Assembly (NCBI GenBank): GCA_000169355.1
Contig: AAXX01000001.1
Coordinates: 682,001 to 746,000, forward strand
Source of the DNA: Flavobacteria bacterium BAL38
GTDB lineage: Bacteria; Bacteroidota; Bacteroidia; Flavobacteriales; Flavobacteriaceae
DNA: 64,000 nucleotides
Direction of reading: 5' to 3'
A program made the position numbers and the translations under genes. Each line of letters starts with the position of its first letter. The first letter of the stretch is position 1. The notes below the pieces were generated by a model. It had not been told where the DNA came from and made no database searches. It worked only from the letters and a program-made list of their open reading frames with translations. Shown here piece by piece: positions 39,373 through 47,910 of this stretch.

Positions 39373-39514
39373 CACATAAAAAAGTAAATCTTCCCGTAAA
39401 ACATGTCAATTACCTTTTGCATGGCGAAAAAAATGGGAGAAAAACTGGGAAGAAGTAAAGTATTGTAGTGATAAATGCAGAATGAATAAAAATTTCAAAA
39501 ATCAAGGGCAATAA
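39369..39514 (+). pseudogene. DUF2256 gene, frameshifted
   Basis: The ATG at 39369 overlaps the upstream TGA. The first frame reads [12 protein letters not shown] +1 change around 39399-39402 (one A fewer than expected in the A run) then leads to the frame reading [20 protein letters not shown], then [11 protein letters not shown] to a stop at 39512. That is the DUF2256 core (CxxC...F-WRKKWEK-W...YCS-KCR), except that the second cysteine of the first pair and neighbouring residues are missing. Read literally the gene ends early. DUF2256 genes commonly accompany photolyase-family genes, as here. A sequencing error could explain one lesion but not easily both. Confidence 0.8.
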
Positions 39515-39654
39515 AAAGGTCAAAAATCAAACAATTAAAATAAGTAACACAGATTTAAGAAATAAGAGAAAAATTTAAAATCTTTTATGAACTTTTTTCA
39601 CAAAGTTATTCCGTAAAGAAAACTTATGTGACTTATATGTTTAAAAATAAAATT

Positions 39655-40959
39655 ATGAACGGATTAGTATGGTTTAGAAACGATTTACGAACAATTGACA
39701 ATCATTCATTATACAATGCTTGCCGAGAAAATGATACTGTTATTGGAATATATTGCTTAGACCCAAGACATTTTGAAATTACTCCATTTGGTTTTAAGAA
39801 AACAGAAAAATTTAGATCACAATTTCTATTAGAAACGGTAACCGAATTACAAAAAAATTTGTTAGAAAAAAATATTCGGTTGCTAGTGTATTATGGCTAT
39901 CCAGAAATATTAATTCCTGAAATTATAGCAAAATATCAAATTCACTCTATTTATTCACAACACGAATGGACAAGTGAAGAAAATGAAATAGAGCAAGAAA
40001 TACGAAACTTAATTTCAGCTGTTAATTGGAAAAATCATTACGACCAATTTTTATTTCATCCTGCAGATCTTCCGTTTGAAGATTGGAAGAAAATTCCGGA
40101 AGTTTTTACTGATTTCAGAAAACAAATTGAAAAGAAAATTCGTGTGCGACCTACCGTTGCAATTTCTCCAAAACCATTGACAAATTTAATTGAAGAAACT
40201 ACCCCTATTCCAACATTAAAAGATTTGGGATTTGACTCAGAAGCATCTGATTTTAAGCAACCTGAAAAGACAGCATTTCCTTTCAAAGGAGGAGAAAATC
40301 ATGCTAAAAAAAGAATTAAGGACTACTTTTGGGATACTAAAAAATTAGCAGTTTATAAAAAAACTAGAAATGGTTTAATTGGAAAGAATTACAGTTCCAA
40401 ATTATCCGCTTGGTTAGCAAACGGAAGTGTTTCGGCACGAACTATTTATTGGGAAGTGCAAAAATTTGAAAAAAAAGTAATCAAAAACGAAGACACCTAT
40501 TGGTTAATTTTCGAATTAATTTGGCGCGATTATTTCAAATACATTTCCTTAAAACACGGCAACAAAATTTTCCAATTGAACGGTATTTTACAAAAAGAAT
40601 ACCATTGGAACCAAAATAAAAAAGCCTTCAATCAGTGGGCAAATGGCACAACACCTGAACACTTTGTAAATGCCAACATGATTGAATTGCAAAAAACAGG
40701 TTGGATGAGCAATCGCGGTCGTCAGAATGTGGCAAGTTATTGGGCAAAAGAATGGGAACAAGATTGGCGAATAGGCGCTGCTTATTTTGAGAGCATGCTT
40801 ATTGATTATGATGTGCATAGTAATTACGGTAATTGGATGTACAATGCGGGTGTTGGAAACGACCCAAGAGACAGAAAATTCAACATTAAACGTCAGGCAG
40901 AAATGTACGATGCCGATGGGAAATTTCAAAAAATGTGGTTAATTCCTGAATTATTTTAA
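39655..40959 (+). CDS. Cryptochrome/photolyase, CRY-DASH type
   Basis: FAD-containing light-dependent enzyme, 434 aa from ATG 39655 (MNGLVWFRNDLRTIDN). Photolyase alpha/beta antenna domain (about 1-130), then the FAD-binding helical domain: NYSSKLSAWLANGSVSARTIYWEV, ELIWRDYFKYISLKHG, TGWMSNRGRQNVASYWAKEWEQDWR and SNYGNWMYNAGVGNDPR. These are DASH hallmarks; DASH proteins repair CPDs in single-stranded or looped DNA. The GTG at 39628 and ATG at 39637 are possible but add no conserved sequence. The stop abuts the next photolyase gene. Confidence 0.93.
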   Translation: MNGLVWFRNDLRTIDNHSLYNACRENDTVIGIYCLDPRHFEITPFGFKKTEKFRSQFLLETVTELQKNLLEKNIRLLVYYGYPEILIPEIIAKYQIHSIYSQHEWTSEENEIEQEIRNLISAVNWKNHYDQFLFHPADLPFEDWKKIPEVFTDFRKQIEKKIRVRPTVAISPKPLTNLIEETTPIPTLKDLGFDSEASDFKQPEKTAFPFKGGENHAKKRIKDYFWDTKKLAVYKKTRNGLIGKNYSSKLSAWLANGSVSARTIYWEVQKFEKKVIKNEDTYWLIFELIWRDYFKYISLKHGNKIFQLNGILQKEYHWNQNKKAFNQWANGTTPEHFVNANMIELQKTGWMSNRGRQNVASYWAKEWEQDWRIGAAYFESMLIDYDVHSNYGNWMYNAGVGNDPRDRKFNIKRQAEMYDADGKFQKMWLIPELF

Positions 40960-42492
40960 ATGAAAACACTTCGATTACTTTTGGGCGACCAACTCAATTC
41001 GGAACATTCTTGGTTTGATGAAGTCAATACAGATGTGGTTTATGTGATGGCAGAAATGGGTCAGGAAACCGATTATGTAAAACATCACATTCAAAAAGTG
41101 GTAGCTTTTTTTCTTTCGATGCGAAATTTTTCGGACGAATTAGTTAAAAAAGGACATCAAGTTATCTATTATAAAATTTCAGATGCCAATAATCCACAAG
41201 ATTTGGAACAATTGATTTTGGATTTGGTAGAAAAAAATAAAACAGAGCAATTTGAATACCAATTTCCTGATGAATATCGATTGGACGAACAGTTGAAATC
41301 TATTTGCAAAAAACTTTCTATTCCAACAAAAACAGTCGATTCCGAACATTTTTATACGTCTAGAAATGAACTAGCGGATTTTTTCAAAGGAAAAAAGCAA
41401 CTTTTGATGGAAAGTTTCTATCGGATGATGCGAAAAAAACACGATGTTTTAATGGTTGGCAATCAACCGTTAGATGGAAAATGGAACTTTGACCACAATA
41501 ATCGCAATCAATATAAAAACGAAGTTCCGATTCCGTTTCCTTTGGAATTTCATAAAAATGTAAGTAAAATTATTACCGAAATTAAAAGTCAAAACATCAC
41601 CACTTTTGGAAATATTGATGCTGAAAATTTCAATTGGCCGACTTCCAGAGCCGAAAGTTTACAACTGATTGCCTATTTCTGTGAGCATTTGTTGGCGCAT
41701 TTTGGTACGTACCAAGATTCATTGTTTTCTGGACATAAATTTTTATTTCATTCGCGATTATCTTTTGCGATGAATTCTAAAATGATTAGCCCAAAAGAAG
41801 TAGTTGACGCTGTGATTTACTATTATTATCAAAATCAAGAAACCATCGAATTGGCGCAAGTAGAAGGTTTTGTGCGACAAATTATTGGTTGGCGCGAATA
41901 TGTAAGAGGAATTTATTGGAAAGAAATGCCAAATTACGCCCAAATGAACGTTTTGGAAAACTACAATCCACTACCTGATTTCTTTTGGACTGGAAAAACC
42001 AAAATGAAATGCCTACAACATTCCATTTCCCAAAGTTTATCGGAAGCGTATGCACATCATATTCAGCGATTGATGGTGATTGGTAATTTTTCCTTGTTGG
42101 CACAATTGCATCCTGATGAAGTTGACGCTTGGTATTTAGGTGTTTATATTGATGCTATTGAATGGGTTGAAATGCCAAATACGCGCGGCATGAGTCAGTA
42201 TGCTGATGGCGGAATTGTAGCTACAAAACCCTATGTTTCCTCTGGAAGTTACATTAATAAAATGAGTGATTATTGTAGTAATTGCCATTATAATGTGAAG
42301 GATAAATTGGGCGATAAAGCGTGTCCATTTAACAGTTTGTATTGGCATTTTTTGGATGAGAAAAAGCAGCATTTTACCAATAATCAAAGAATGAGCATGA
42401 TGTTAGCCTTACTTAGAAAAATGAAACCCGAAGAATTAGCAGCTACAAAAGAAAAAGCAATTTCGATTTTGGATAATGTGGAGAGTTTATGA
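40960..42492 (+). CDS. FeS-BCP (6-4) photolyase, PhrB-type
   Basis: 510-residue photolyase-related protein of the iron-sulfur bacterial cryptochrome/photolyase group (6-4 photolyase PhrB of Agrobacterium). Four cysteines, C351, C439, C442 and C455, have the spacing used there for a [4Fe-4S] cluster. The N-terminus RLLLGDQLN and the flavin region LQLHPDEVDAWYLGVYIDAIEWVEMPNTRGMSQYADGG-type sequence are typical. It starts immediately after the CRY-DASH stop (TAAATG), so both enzymes are translated from one message, covering CPD-type and (6-4) photoproducts. Confidence 0.93.
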   Translation: MKTLRLLLGDQLNSEHSWFDEVNTDVVYVMAEMGQETDYVKHHIQKVVAFFLSMRNFSDELVKKGHQVIYYKISDANNPQDLEQLILDLVEKNKTEQFEYQFPDEYRLDEQLKSICKKLSIPTKTVDSEHFYTSRNELADFFKGKKQLLMESFYRMMRKKHDVLMVGNQPLDGKWNFDHNNRNQYKNEVPIPFPLEFHKNVSKIITEIKSQNITTFGNIDAENFNWPTSRAESLQLIAYFCEHLLAHFGTYQDSLFSGHKFLFHSRLSFAMNSKMISPKEVVDAVIYYYYQNQETIELAQVEGFVRQIIGWREYVRGIYWKEMPNYAQMNVLENYNPLPDFFWTGKTKMKCLQHSISQSLSEAYAHHIQRLMVIGNFSLLAQLHPDEVDAWYLGVYIDAIEWVEMPNTRGMSQYADGGIVATKPYVSSGSYINKMSDYCSNCHYNVKDKLGDKACPFNSLYWHFLDEKKQHFTNNQRMSMMLALLRKMKPEELAATKEKAISILDNVESL

Positions 42493-42622
42493 TTTTTTTG
42501 TCATTTTGAACTTGTTTCAAAATCTGCAATATTAAGGAGATTGTCAAAATCACGAACTTCATAAACGATTATTTTCTGCTTAAAAAAATTGATCTTGATA
42601 AACTCCTATCAATTGAATACTA

Positions 42623-43207
42623 TTATTTTTTCCTTCTCAATCTTTTTTTAGCTCGTTTTGCTTCTTTTCTTTTTCGTTGCCATTCCCAAAATTTTTGCTG
42701 AATAATTCCAAGACTATTTATTGAAAATCCATTTGTGTGTTTTTTGAGCTCTTCGGGAATAAACCATTCTGAATTTTGTTTACTCCAATCTATTCTTTTT
42801 TCTCTATCACTTGGATTGTATTTTAAGTTTGAACTTTTAAACTCATTGTTATTAAACTTCTCTACAATTCTTTTAAGTAACAAAAAAGTGTCTTTTTCAT
42901 AATCTGAAATTTCGCTTTCAGATTTCTCAAAATAATAATCGGGTTCAGATGTCCAAAAAATAAGTGATGCAGTTCCTTTATCACATTTTTTACTTTCAAC
43001 TATCCATTTCAATATTTCAATACCATCATCCCAATTATAATTTTGTGCAAGATAATATTGGTCAGTTGAATTTAGTTTTTCAAAAAACTTGAAATCAGGC
43101 AAATAATCTTCTTCTTCTCTATTGAATGAATATTCAATGAAATTTTCTCGAATAAATTTTTCTTTAAAAGGTAATATTATCATTTCGTTCTTTTCTGAAA
43201 TTTTCAA
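42623..43207 (-). CDS. DUF4274-like hypothetical protein
   Basis: 194 residues. The central part (YNWDDGIEILKWIVESKKCDKGTASLIFW) resembles DUF4274, a small soluble family often found among immunity-type or accessory genes. The C-terminus is a strongly basic tail (KRKEAKRAKKRLRRKK) that might bind nucleic acid. No signal or membrane segment. It stands alone between the photolyase unit and an HNH gene. Confidence 0.65.
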   Translation of the reverse strand: MKISEKNEMIILPFKEKFIRENFIEYSFNREEEDYLPDFKFFEKLNSTDQYYLAQNYNWDDGIEILKWIVESKKCDKGTASLIFWTSEPDYYFEKSESEISDYEKDTFLLLKRIVEKFNNNEFKSSNLKYNPSDREKRIDWSKQNSEWFIPEELKKHTNGFSINSLGIIQQKFWEWQRKRKEAKRAKKRLRRKK

Positions 43208-43274
43208 TTATAATAGCATCCAACACTAAATAACAGATAGAAACTGAAACAAGTTCAGTTTGACAAAAACATAA

Positions 43275-43850
43275 TTAAACGTTTATATGTCCCCAATTTT
43301 CACCCCATTTGATGCGGTAAATTTGCATCTCAGAAACATTAAATTCTTTAGCTGTTTTTCTAACGCTAAATTTTTCGGCTTGACGCTTCATCTTTAATTT
43401 AATTCGCATAACTTGAGTAGAAGTCAATTTTCTTCCATCTCTTTTAATGTTATTTTCCTGAAACTTTTTAAAAGCTTCTTTAACAGCAGGACTTTTGTGT
43501 CCGTGAGCCCTCATTTCGTCATAAGTTGCCCATTTTAAATTATATAATTGATTGTTCAATTTATCATAATCTAAATGCAAAACATACTCTTGATCATCTG
43601 ATTGTTTAGGAATAAAGAGTTCGGCAACCATTTTATGAATTGCGTGATGAAAATATTTTTTTTTATTGTTTTCTTGTCTCGTATAACGAAGAAAAAGAAA
43701 ACCTTCTGTAATTGCACCTTTTAAAATTCTTCCGCTTTCAATTGTATCTACAAAACTCTTAATTCTGCCATGGTTTGAAACTGCATAACGCACTTTTCCT
43801 GGAATTTCAATTTGATATTCCTTCCATTTTTCAATTACAAAATGACTCAT
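43275..43850 (-). CDS. NUMOD4/HNH endonuclease-like protein with C-terminal HTH
   Basis: 191 residues. The NUMOD4 motif occupies about 6-35 (EKWKEYQIEIPGKVRYAVSNHGRIKSF). An HNH_3 domain covers about 66-110 (HKMVAELFIPK...VLHLDYDKLNNQLYNLKWAT). The usual NH-x-D of the first catalytic histidine strand reads LHLD, so H is kept but the preceding N is lost. A helix-turn-helix follows at about 140-185 (LTSTQVMRIKLKMKRQAEKFSVRKTAKEFNVSEMQIYRIKWG). This is the layout of homing-type HNH proteins; nuclease activity is uncertain. No intron or interrupted gene is visible next to it. Confidence 0.78.
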   Translation of the reverse strand: MSHFVIEKWKEYQIEIPGKVRYAVSNHGRIKSFVDTIESGRILKGAITEGFLFLRYTRQENNKKKYFHHAIHKMVAELFIPKQSDDQEYVLHLDYDKLNNQLYNLKWATYDEMRAHGHKSPAVKEAFKKFQENNIKRDGRKLTSTQVMRIKLKMKRQAEKFSVRKTAKEFNVSEMQIYRIKWGENWGHINV

Positions 43851-43923
43851 ATTATGTTTCTTTTAAATAAATTTTGGTGCGATTATTTGAAAGACTCACT
43901 TCACTACACAATGCAATTTACAA

Positions 43924-45000
43924 TTATTTATTGAATATTATTTTATTTCCCACATTCATTTTTTGAGATTTTGCAAAAACACCGCACATATGAAATAACA
44001 TTCTAGCTCCCACATTACCATCCCAATCATCCTTGCCAGGAGAAACCTCAACTAAATCAAAACCAATGATTTCTTTATTAGTTGCTGCTAAACGACTAAA
44101 CAAATAAGCGGCTTGTTCATAAGAAAATCCACCTGGAACTGGCGTCCCTGTATTTGGACAATACCAAGAATACATGCCGTCAATATCAAAAGAAATACAA
44201 ACCTTTTCTGGTAATGAAGCAATTATATGATCACATTGTTGTTGCCAAGTTTTACCCTCAAAAGTTTCTTGTTTTAAATCCATATCAGTATGAACTAAAA
44301 CACGGTCGTTTAAAGCAACTTCTACTTCTTGTTCACAAAAATCGCGAATTCCTACTTGCACAATTTTTGAAATCTGAGGAATTTGTAATGCATTGTACAT
44401 AATTGAAGCATGCGAATATGTGAATCCTTCGTAAGCAATTCTTAAATCCATATGAGCATCTAAGTGCAAAATTCCGAAATTATCATACTTAGTTGCTAAA
44501 GCTTGATAATAACCCAGTGGCGTAGAATGATCACCTCCTAATAAAACCACTTTTTTACCTCTTCGCATCCAATTTAAAGTTTGTTCACGAACCGCTTCTA
44601 CCATATCAGAACAAGCATAATTAATTTCCTCTAAATCCTTTGTTAAGTATGTATGATGGTCTAAAACCATACCACTTTCTAGAGCTTTAATAATTGGAGC
44701 CGCTTGTTTTTTATATTTTTTAGATTTCTTTTTTAAATCCTTTGGTGAGTTATCTAAATAAATTCCTAATTTCCATAAGTCAGGAAACTCTTGGTGGTTT
44801 AGATCTACTTGAAAAGAAGCATCTAAAACCGCATCTGGACCTTTGGAAGCTCCAGAACCATAACTTACTGTAACTTCCCATGGCACCGGAATTACAATAA
44901 TTTCACTTTGTTCTGCCGAAAATGGCAATCCAAAAATTGTTGCATCTGCCAACCCTGGTTGAGATGGATCGAAGTTTTCTAAAATTTGTTCTTTAGTCAT
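43924..45000 (-). CDS. Arginase/agmatinase-family ureohydrolase
   Basis: Binuclear manganese ureohydrolase, 358 aa from the ATG at 45000 (MTKEQILENFDPSQPG). Metal motifs: GGDHS, DAHMD, and SFDIDG near the C-terminal third; the family loop CPNTGTPVPGG follows. Arginase, agmatinase and formimidoylglutamase cannot be separated by eye. The frame is open to 45078, but a perfect -7 box TATCTTTG (minus strand, 45028-45035) and the upstream terminator hairpin lie inside that extension. Confidence 0.88.
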   Translation of the reverse strand: MTKEQILENFDPSQPGLADATIFGLPFSAEQSEIIVIPVPWEVTVSYGSGASKGPDAVLDASFQVDLNHQEFPDLWKLGIYLDNSPKDLKKKSKKYKKQAAPIIKALESGMVLDHHTYLTKDLEEINYACSDMVEAVREQTLNWMRRGKKVVLLGGDHSTPLGYYQALATKYDNFGILHLDAHMDLRIAYEGFTYSHASIMYNALQIPQISKIVQVGIRDFCEQEVEVALNDRVLVHTDMDLKQETFEGKTWQQQCDHIIASLPEKVCISFDIDGMYSWYCPNTGTPVPGGFSYEQAAYLFSRLAATNKEIIGFDLVEVSPGKDDWDGNVGARMLFHMCGVFAKSQKMNVGNKIIFNK

Positions 45001-45048
45001 GACTTTATGTAATTCTATTATTCTTTGCAAAGATAGTTTATTTAACAA

Positions 45049-45075
45049 AAAAGCCGAACAGTACGTTCGGCTTTT
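45049..45075 (-). terminator. kynU terminator
   Basis: AAAAGCCGAAC / GTTCGGCTTTT stem with 5-base loop, 54 bases after the kynureninase stop. It also sits just upstream of the ureohydrolase promoter. Confidence 0.85.
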
Positions 45076-45128
45076 CAAAATATTTAAATTTCTTTTTTAA
45101 AGTTTTAGTTGTCGAGAAAAGAAAAGTA

Positions 45129-46421
45129 TTATTTATTTAAAATCAATTTTTTTAAAATTTGACCAAAATCGTACATATCTTCAAAAGAACAATAAAATGG
45201 CGCTGGCGCTAATCGGATAACATTTGGTTCTCTCCAATCAGTAATTACTCCATTTTTCATTAAACGATCAAACAATTCTCTTCCTTGACCATGTAAATAA
45301 ACAGATAATTGACATCCGCGTTCTTCTTGATCAGCTGGTGTAAGAATTTCAAATTCGGCTCCATCTAATTCCTTATCAATTTCATGTAAAATAAACTCCA
45401 AATACGCTGTAATACGATTTCGTTTCTCTATTAATTTATCCATTCCTACTTCGGCAAACATTTCAACTGAAGCTAAATAAGGAGCTAAGGATAAAATAGG
45501 TAAATTACTAATTTGCCAACCATCTGCACCTCTAACCGGATCAAATTGTGGTTCCATTTTAAAACGACGTTCTTTATTATGTCCCCACCAACCCGCAAAT
45601 CTTGGCAATTCTGTATCGTTGTGATGCATTTCGTGTACAAAACAACCCGATGCGTTTCCTGGTCCAGAATTCATATATTTATAACTACACCAAGCAGCAA
45701 AATCAACTTTCCATTCGTTCAATTGAAGCTTTATATTACCTGCAGCGTGTGCTAAATCCCAACCCACGTATGCTCCTTGCTTATGTCCGGCCTCTGTAAT
45801 AGTTTTCATATCAAAGACTTGACCAGTGTAATAATTTACACCTCCAATTAAAACCAATGCTAGCTCATCGCCAACTTCATTAATTTTAGCTACTATATCT
45901 TCTAAACGAATATTGTGTTCTCCATCTCTACGTTTAATTTCTACTATAGCTTCATTTGGGTTAAACCCAACTGTTTTAGAGTGAAAATCTACTTGACTTT
46001 GAAACATATATTGATCACTTGGAAAAGCTTTTTCTTCACAAATGATTTTGTATTTTTTTAGTGTTGGTCTATAAAAAGAAACCATTAACAAATGAAGATT
46101 TACCGTTAATGTATTCATTACAGTAACTTCAGTAGGTTTAGCTCCAACAATTTCACTTAATGGCACTGCAAATCTTTCATGATAATCCCACCATGGTTTA
46201 TCTGCATAAAAATGTCCTTCAACAGCTAAATTAGCCCAATCAGCCATTACTTCATCTACGTAAGATTTAGTTCTTTTAGGCTGTAATCCTAAAGAATTTC
46301 CTGTAAAATAAATTACTTGTTTTCCGTTCACTTTTGGAAAAAGAAATTCATCTCTGTATTTTCTTAATTCGTCTTTAGCATCTAAATCTTGTGCAAATTC
46401 GCGGTTATTTTCAAAAATCAT
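45129..46421 (-). CDS. kynU: Kynureninase
   Basis: PLP enzyme cleaving kynurenine or 3-hydroxykynurenine to (hydroxy)anthranilate and alanine. 430 residues, with the family segments FTGNSLGLQPK, WGWDLAH-type YVGWDLAHAAGN (D222) and the PLP lysine K248 in AWCSYKYMNSGPG. With kmo at 37245 it forms the middle of the tryptophan-kynurenine route. It has its own promoter and terminator. Confidence 0.95.
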   Translation of the reverse strand: MIFENNREFAQDLDAKDELRKYRDEFLFPKVNGKQVIYFTGNSLGLQPKRTKSYVDEVMADWANLAVEGHFYADKPWWDYHERFAVPLSEIVGAKPTEVTVMNTLTVNLHLLMVSFYRPTLKKYKIICEEKAFPSDQYMFQSQVDFHSKTVGFNPNEAIVEIKRRDGEHNIRLEDIVAKINEVGDELALVLIGGVNYYTGQVFDMKTITEAGHKQGAYVGWDLAHAAGNIKLQLNEWKVDFAAWCSYKYMNSGPGNASGCFVHEMHHNDTELPRFAGWWGHNKERRFKMEPQFDPVRGADGWQISNLPILSLAPYLASVEMFAEVGMDKLIEKRNRITAYLEFILHEIDKELDGAEFEILTPADQEERGCQLSVYLHGQGRELFDRLMKNGVITDWREPNVIRLAPAPFYCSFEDMYDFGQILKKLILNK

Positions 46422-46441
46422 TAGCTTAGTTGTTTGAATGG

Positions 46442-46472
46442 TAAAAGTAGGTAAAAGTTATAAATGAGCAAA
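46442..46472 (-). promoter_or_regulatory. kynU promoter
   Basis: Minus strand: TTTG (46469-46472), 19 bases, TACTTTTA (46442-46449), one mismatch to TAnnTTTG. Confidence 0.5.
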
Positions 46473-46505
46473 ACCATAAAATCTTATTTTTTTGATTTCA
46501 GAAAC

Positions 46506-46534
46506 AAAAAATCCCAGCAAAAAGCTAGGATTTT
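46506..46534 (-). terminator. queA terminator
   Basis: AAAATCCCAGC / GCTAGGATTTT stem with one mismatch and a 5-base loop, 22 bases after the queA stop, with T run on the minus strand. Confidence 0.75.
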
Positions 46535-46555
46535 AATATAAGTAAAGCGATGCTC

Positions 46556-47605
46556 TTAGATAATTAACATGGCATCTCCGTATGAATAGAAACGATATTT
46601 TTCTTTAACCGCTTCTTCGTATGCTTTTTTCATTAAATCATGACCACAAAATGCAGATATCATCATTAACAAAGTTGATTTTGGTGTATGAAAATTAGTT
46701 ATCATAGCATCTGCTAAGCTAAAATCATAAGGAGGATAAATAAATTTATTTGTCCATCCTTCAAAAGGATTTAAAGTTCTTTGAGACGAAACAGAACTTT
46801 CCATTGCTCTCATAGCGGTAGTTCCTACGCAACAAACTTTTTTCTTTTTAGTTTTAGCGTTGTTAATAATATCACAAGCTTCTTGAGAAATTTTCATTTC
46901 TTCTGAATCCATTTTGTGTTTTGATAAATCTTCAACCTCAACAGGATTAAAAGTTCCTAAACCAACATGTAATGTTACTTCAGCAAAATCAACTCCTTTA
47001 ATTTCTAAACGTTTTAATAAATGTTTAGAAAAGTGCAAACCAGCTGTTGGAGCAGCAACGGCACCTTCTACTTTTGCATAAATTGTTTGATAACGCTCAG
47101 CATCTTCTGGAGTTACTTCACGATTGATGTATTTTGGAATTGGAGTTTCTCCTAATTCTACTAATTTTTCTCTAAATTCTTCATACGAACCATCGTATAA
47201 AAAACGTAAAGTTCTACCACGAGATGTTGTATTATCAATAACCTCAGCTACTAATGAATCGTCATCTCCAAAGTATAATTTATTTCCAATACGAATTTTT
47301 CTTGCAGGATCAACTAAAACATCCCACAAACGTTGTTCTGCATTTAATTCTCTTAATAAGAAAACTTCAATACGAGCACCTGTTTTTTCTTTATTTCCGT
47401 ATAAACGCGCTGGAAAAACTTTAGTATTATTCAACACCATTACATCACCATCATCAAAATAATCAATGACATCTTTGAATAATTTGTGTTCTATTGTACC
47501 GGTTTTTCTGTTTACTACCATTAATCGAGATTCATCGCGATTTTCGGTAGGAAATTCAGCTAATAATTCTTCAGGAAGATTGAATTGAAAATGAGATAAT
47601 TTCAT
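46556..47605 (-). CDS. queA: S-adenosylmethionine:tRNA ribosyltransferase-isomerase
   Basis: Transfers the ribosyl group of SAM to 7-aminomethyl-7-deazaguanine in tRNA, giving epoxyqueuosine. 349 residues, with all family blocks: [12 protein letters not shown]...[46 protein letters not shown] and [16 protein letters not shown]. It is monocistronic. The region upstream (47606-47680) is filled with TTTAAAAGTTTA-type microrepeats. Confidence 0.96.
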   Translation of the reverse strand: MKLSHFQFNLPEELLAEFPTENRDESRLMVVNRKTGTIEHKLFKDVIDYFDDGDVMVLNNTKVFPARLYGNKEKTGARIEVFLLRELNAEQRLWDVLVDPARKIRIGNKLYFGDDDSLVAEVIDNTTSRGRTLRFLYDGSYEEFREKLVELGETPIPKYINREVTPEDAERYQTIYAKVEGAVAAPTAGLHFSKHLLKRLEIKGVDFAEVTLHVGLGTFNPVEVEDLSKHKMDSEEMKISQEACDIINNAKTKKKKVCCVGTTAMRAMESSVSSQRTLNPFEGWTNKFIYPPYDFSLADAMITNFHTPKSTLLMMISAFCGHDLMKKAYEEAVKEKYRFYSYGDAMLII

Positions 47606-47742
47606 TCTTTTAAGTTTAAAAGTTTATGGTTTAAAAGTTTAAAGAGATTTTGAACTCCTAAACAAGGCTGCAAATATACGATTATGAAATAGGCGTTGTC
47701 AAGTAAAAAGCGGTTTATTTTAAAATTTCCACTGTTTACTGA

Positions 47743-47889
47743 ACAACGCCCAAATCAAAACTAAAAAAACTACTTATTATAACTTATGTAGCGTATAACA
47801 AATCTGATGGTGGTAGTTTAGAATTAAGCACGGGAGTTCATATTCCGGTTTCACCAGACAGGGTACAACTTATTTTAGAGCAAATTTAA
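47743..47889 (+). pseudogene. Possible 3' remnant of a small gene
   Basis: A frame without a start codon reads KLLIITYVAYNKSDGGSLEL, then STGVHIPVSPDRVQLILEQI and a stop at 47887-47889. The codon pattern is protein-like but there is no upstream ATG, and an in-frame TGA lies at 47740. It may be the end of a decayed gene in the 305-bp queA-aroA spacer; no family is recognised. The rest of the spacer has only microrepeats. Confidence 0.3.
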
Positions 47890-47910
47890 ATTGTAAAGCG
47901 ATAGCCAATC

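Noticed and set aside
43275-43850. Intron-encoded homing endonuclease
   Set aside because: It has NUMOD4/HNH features, but no split gene or intron surrounds it.
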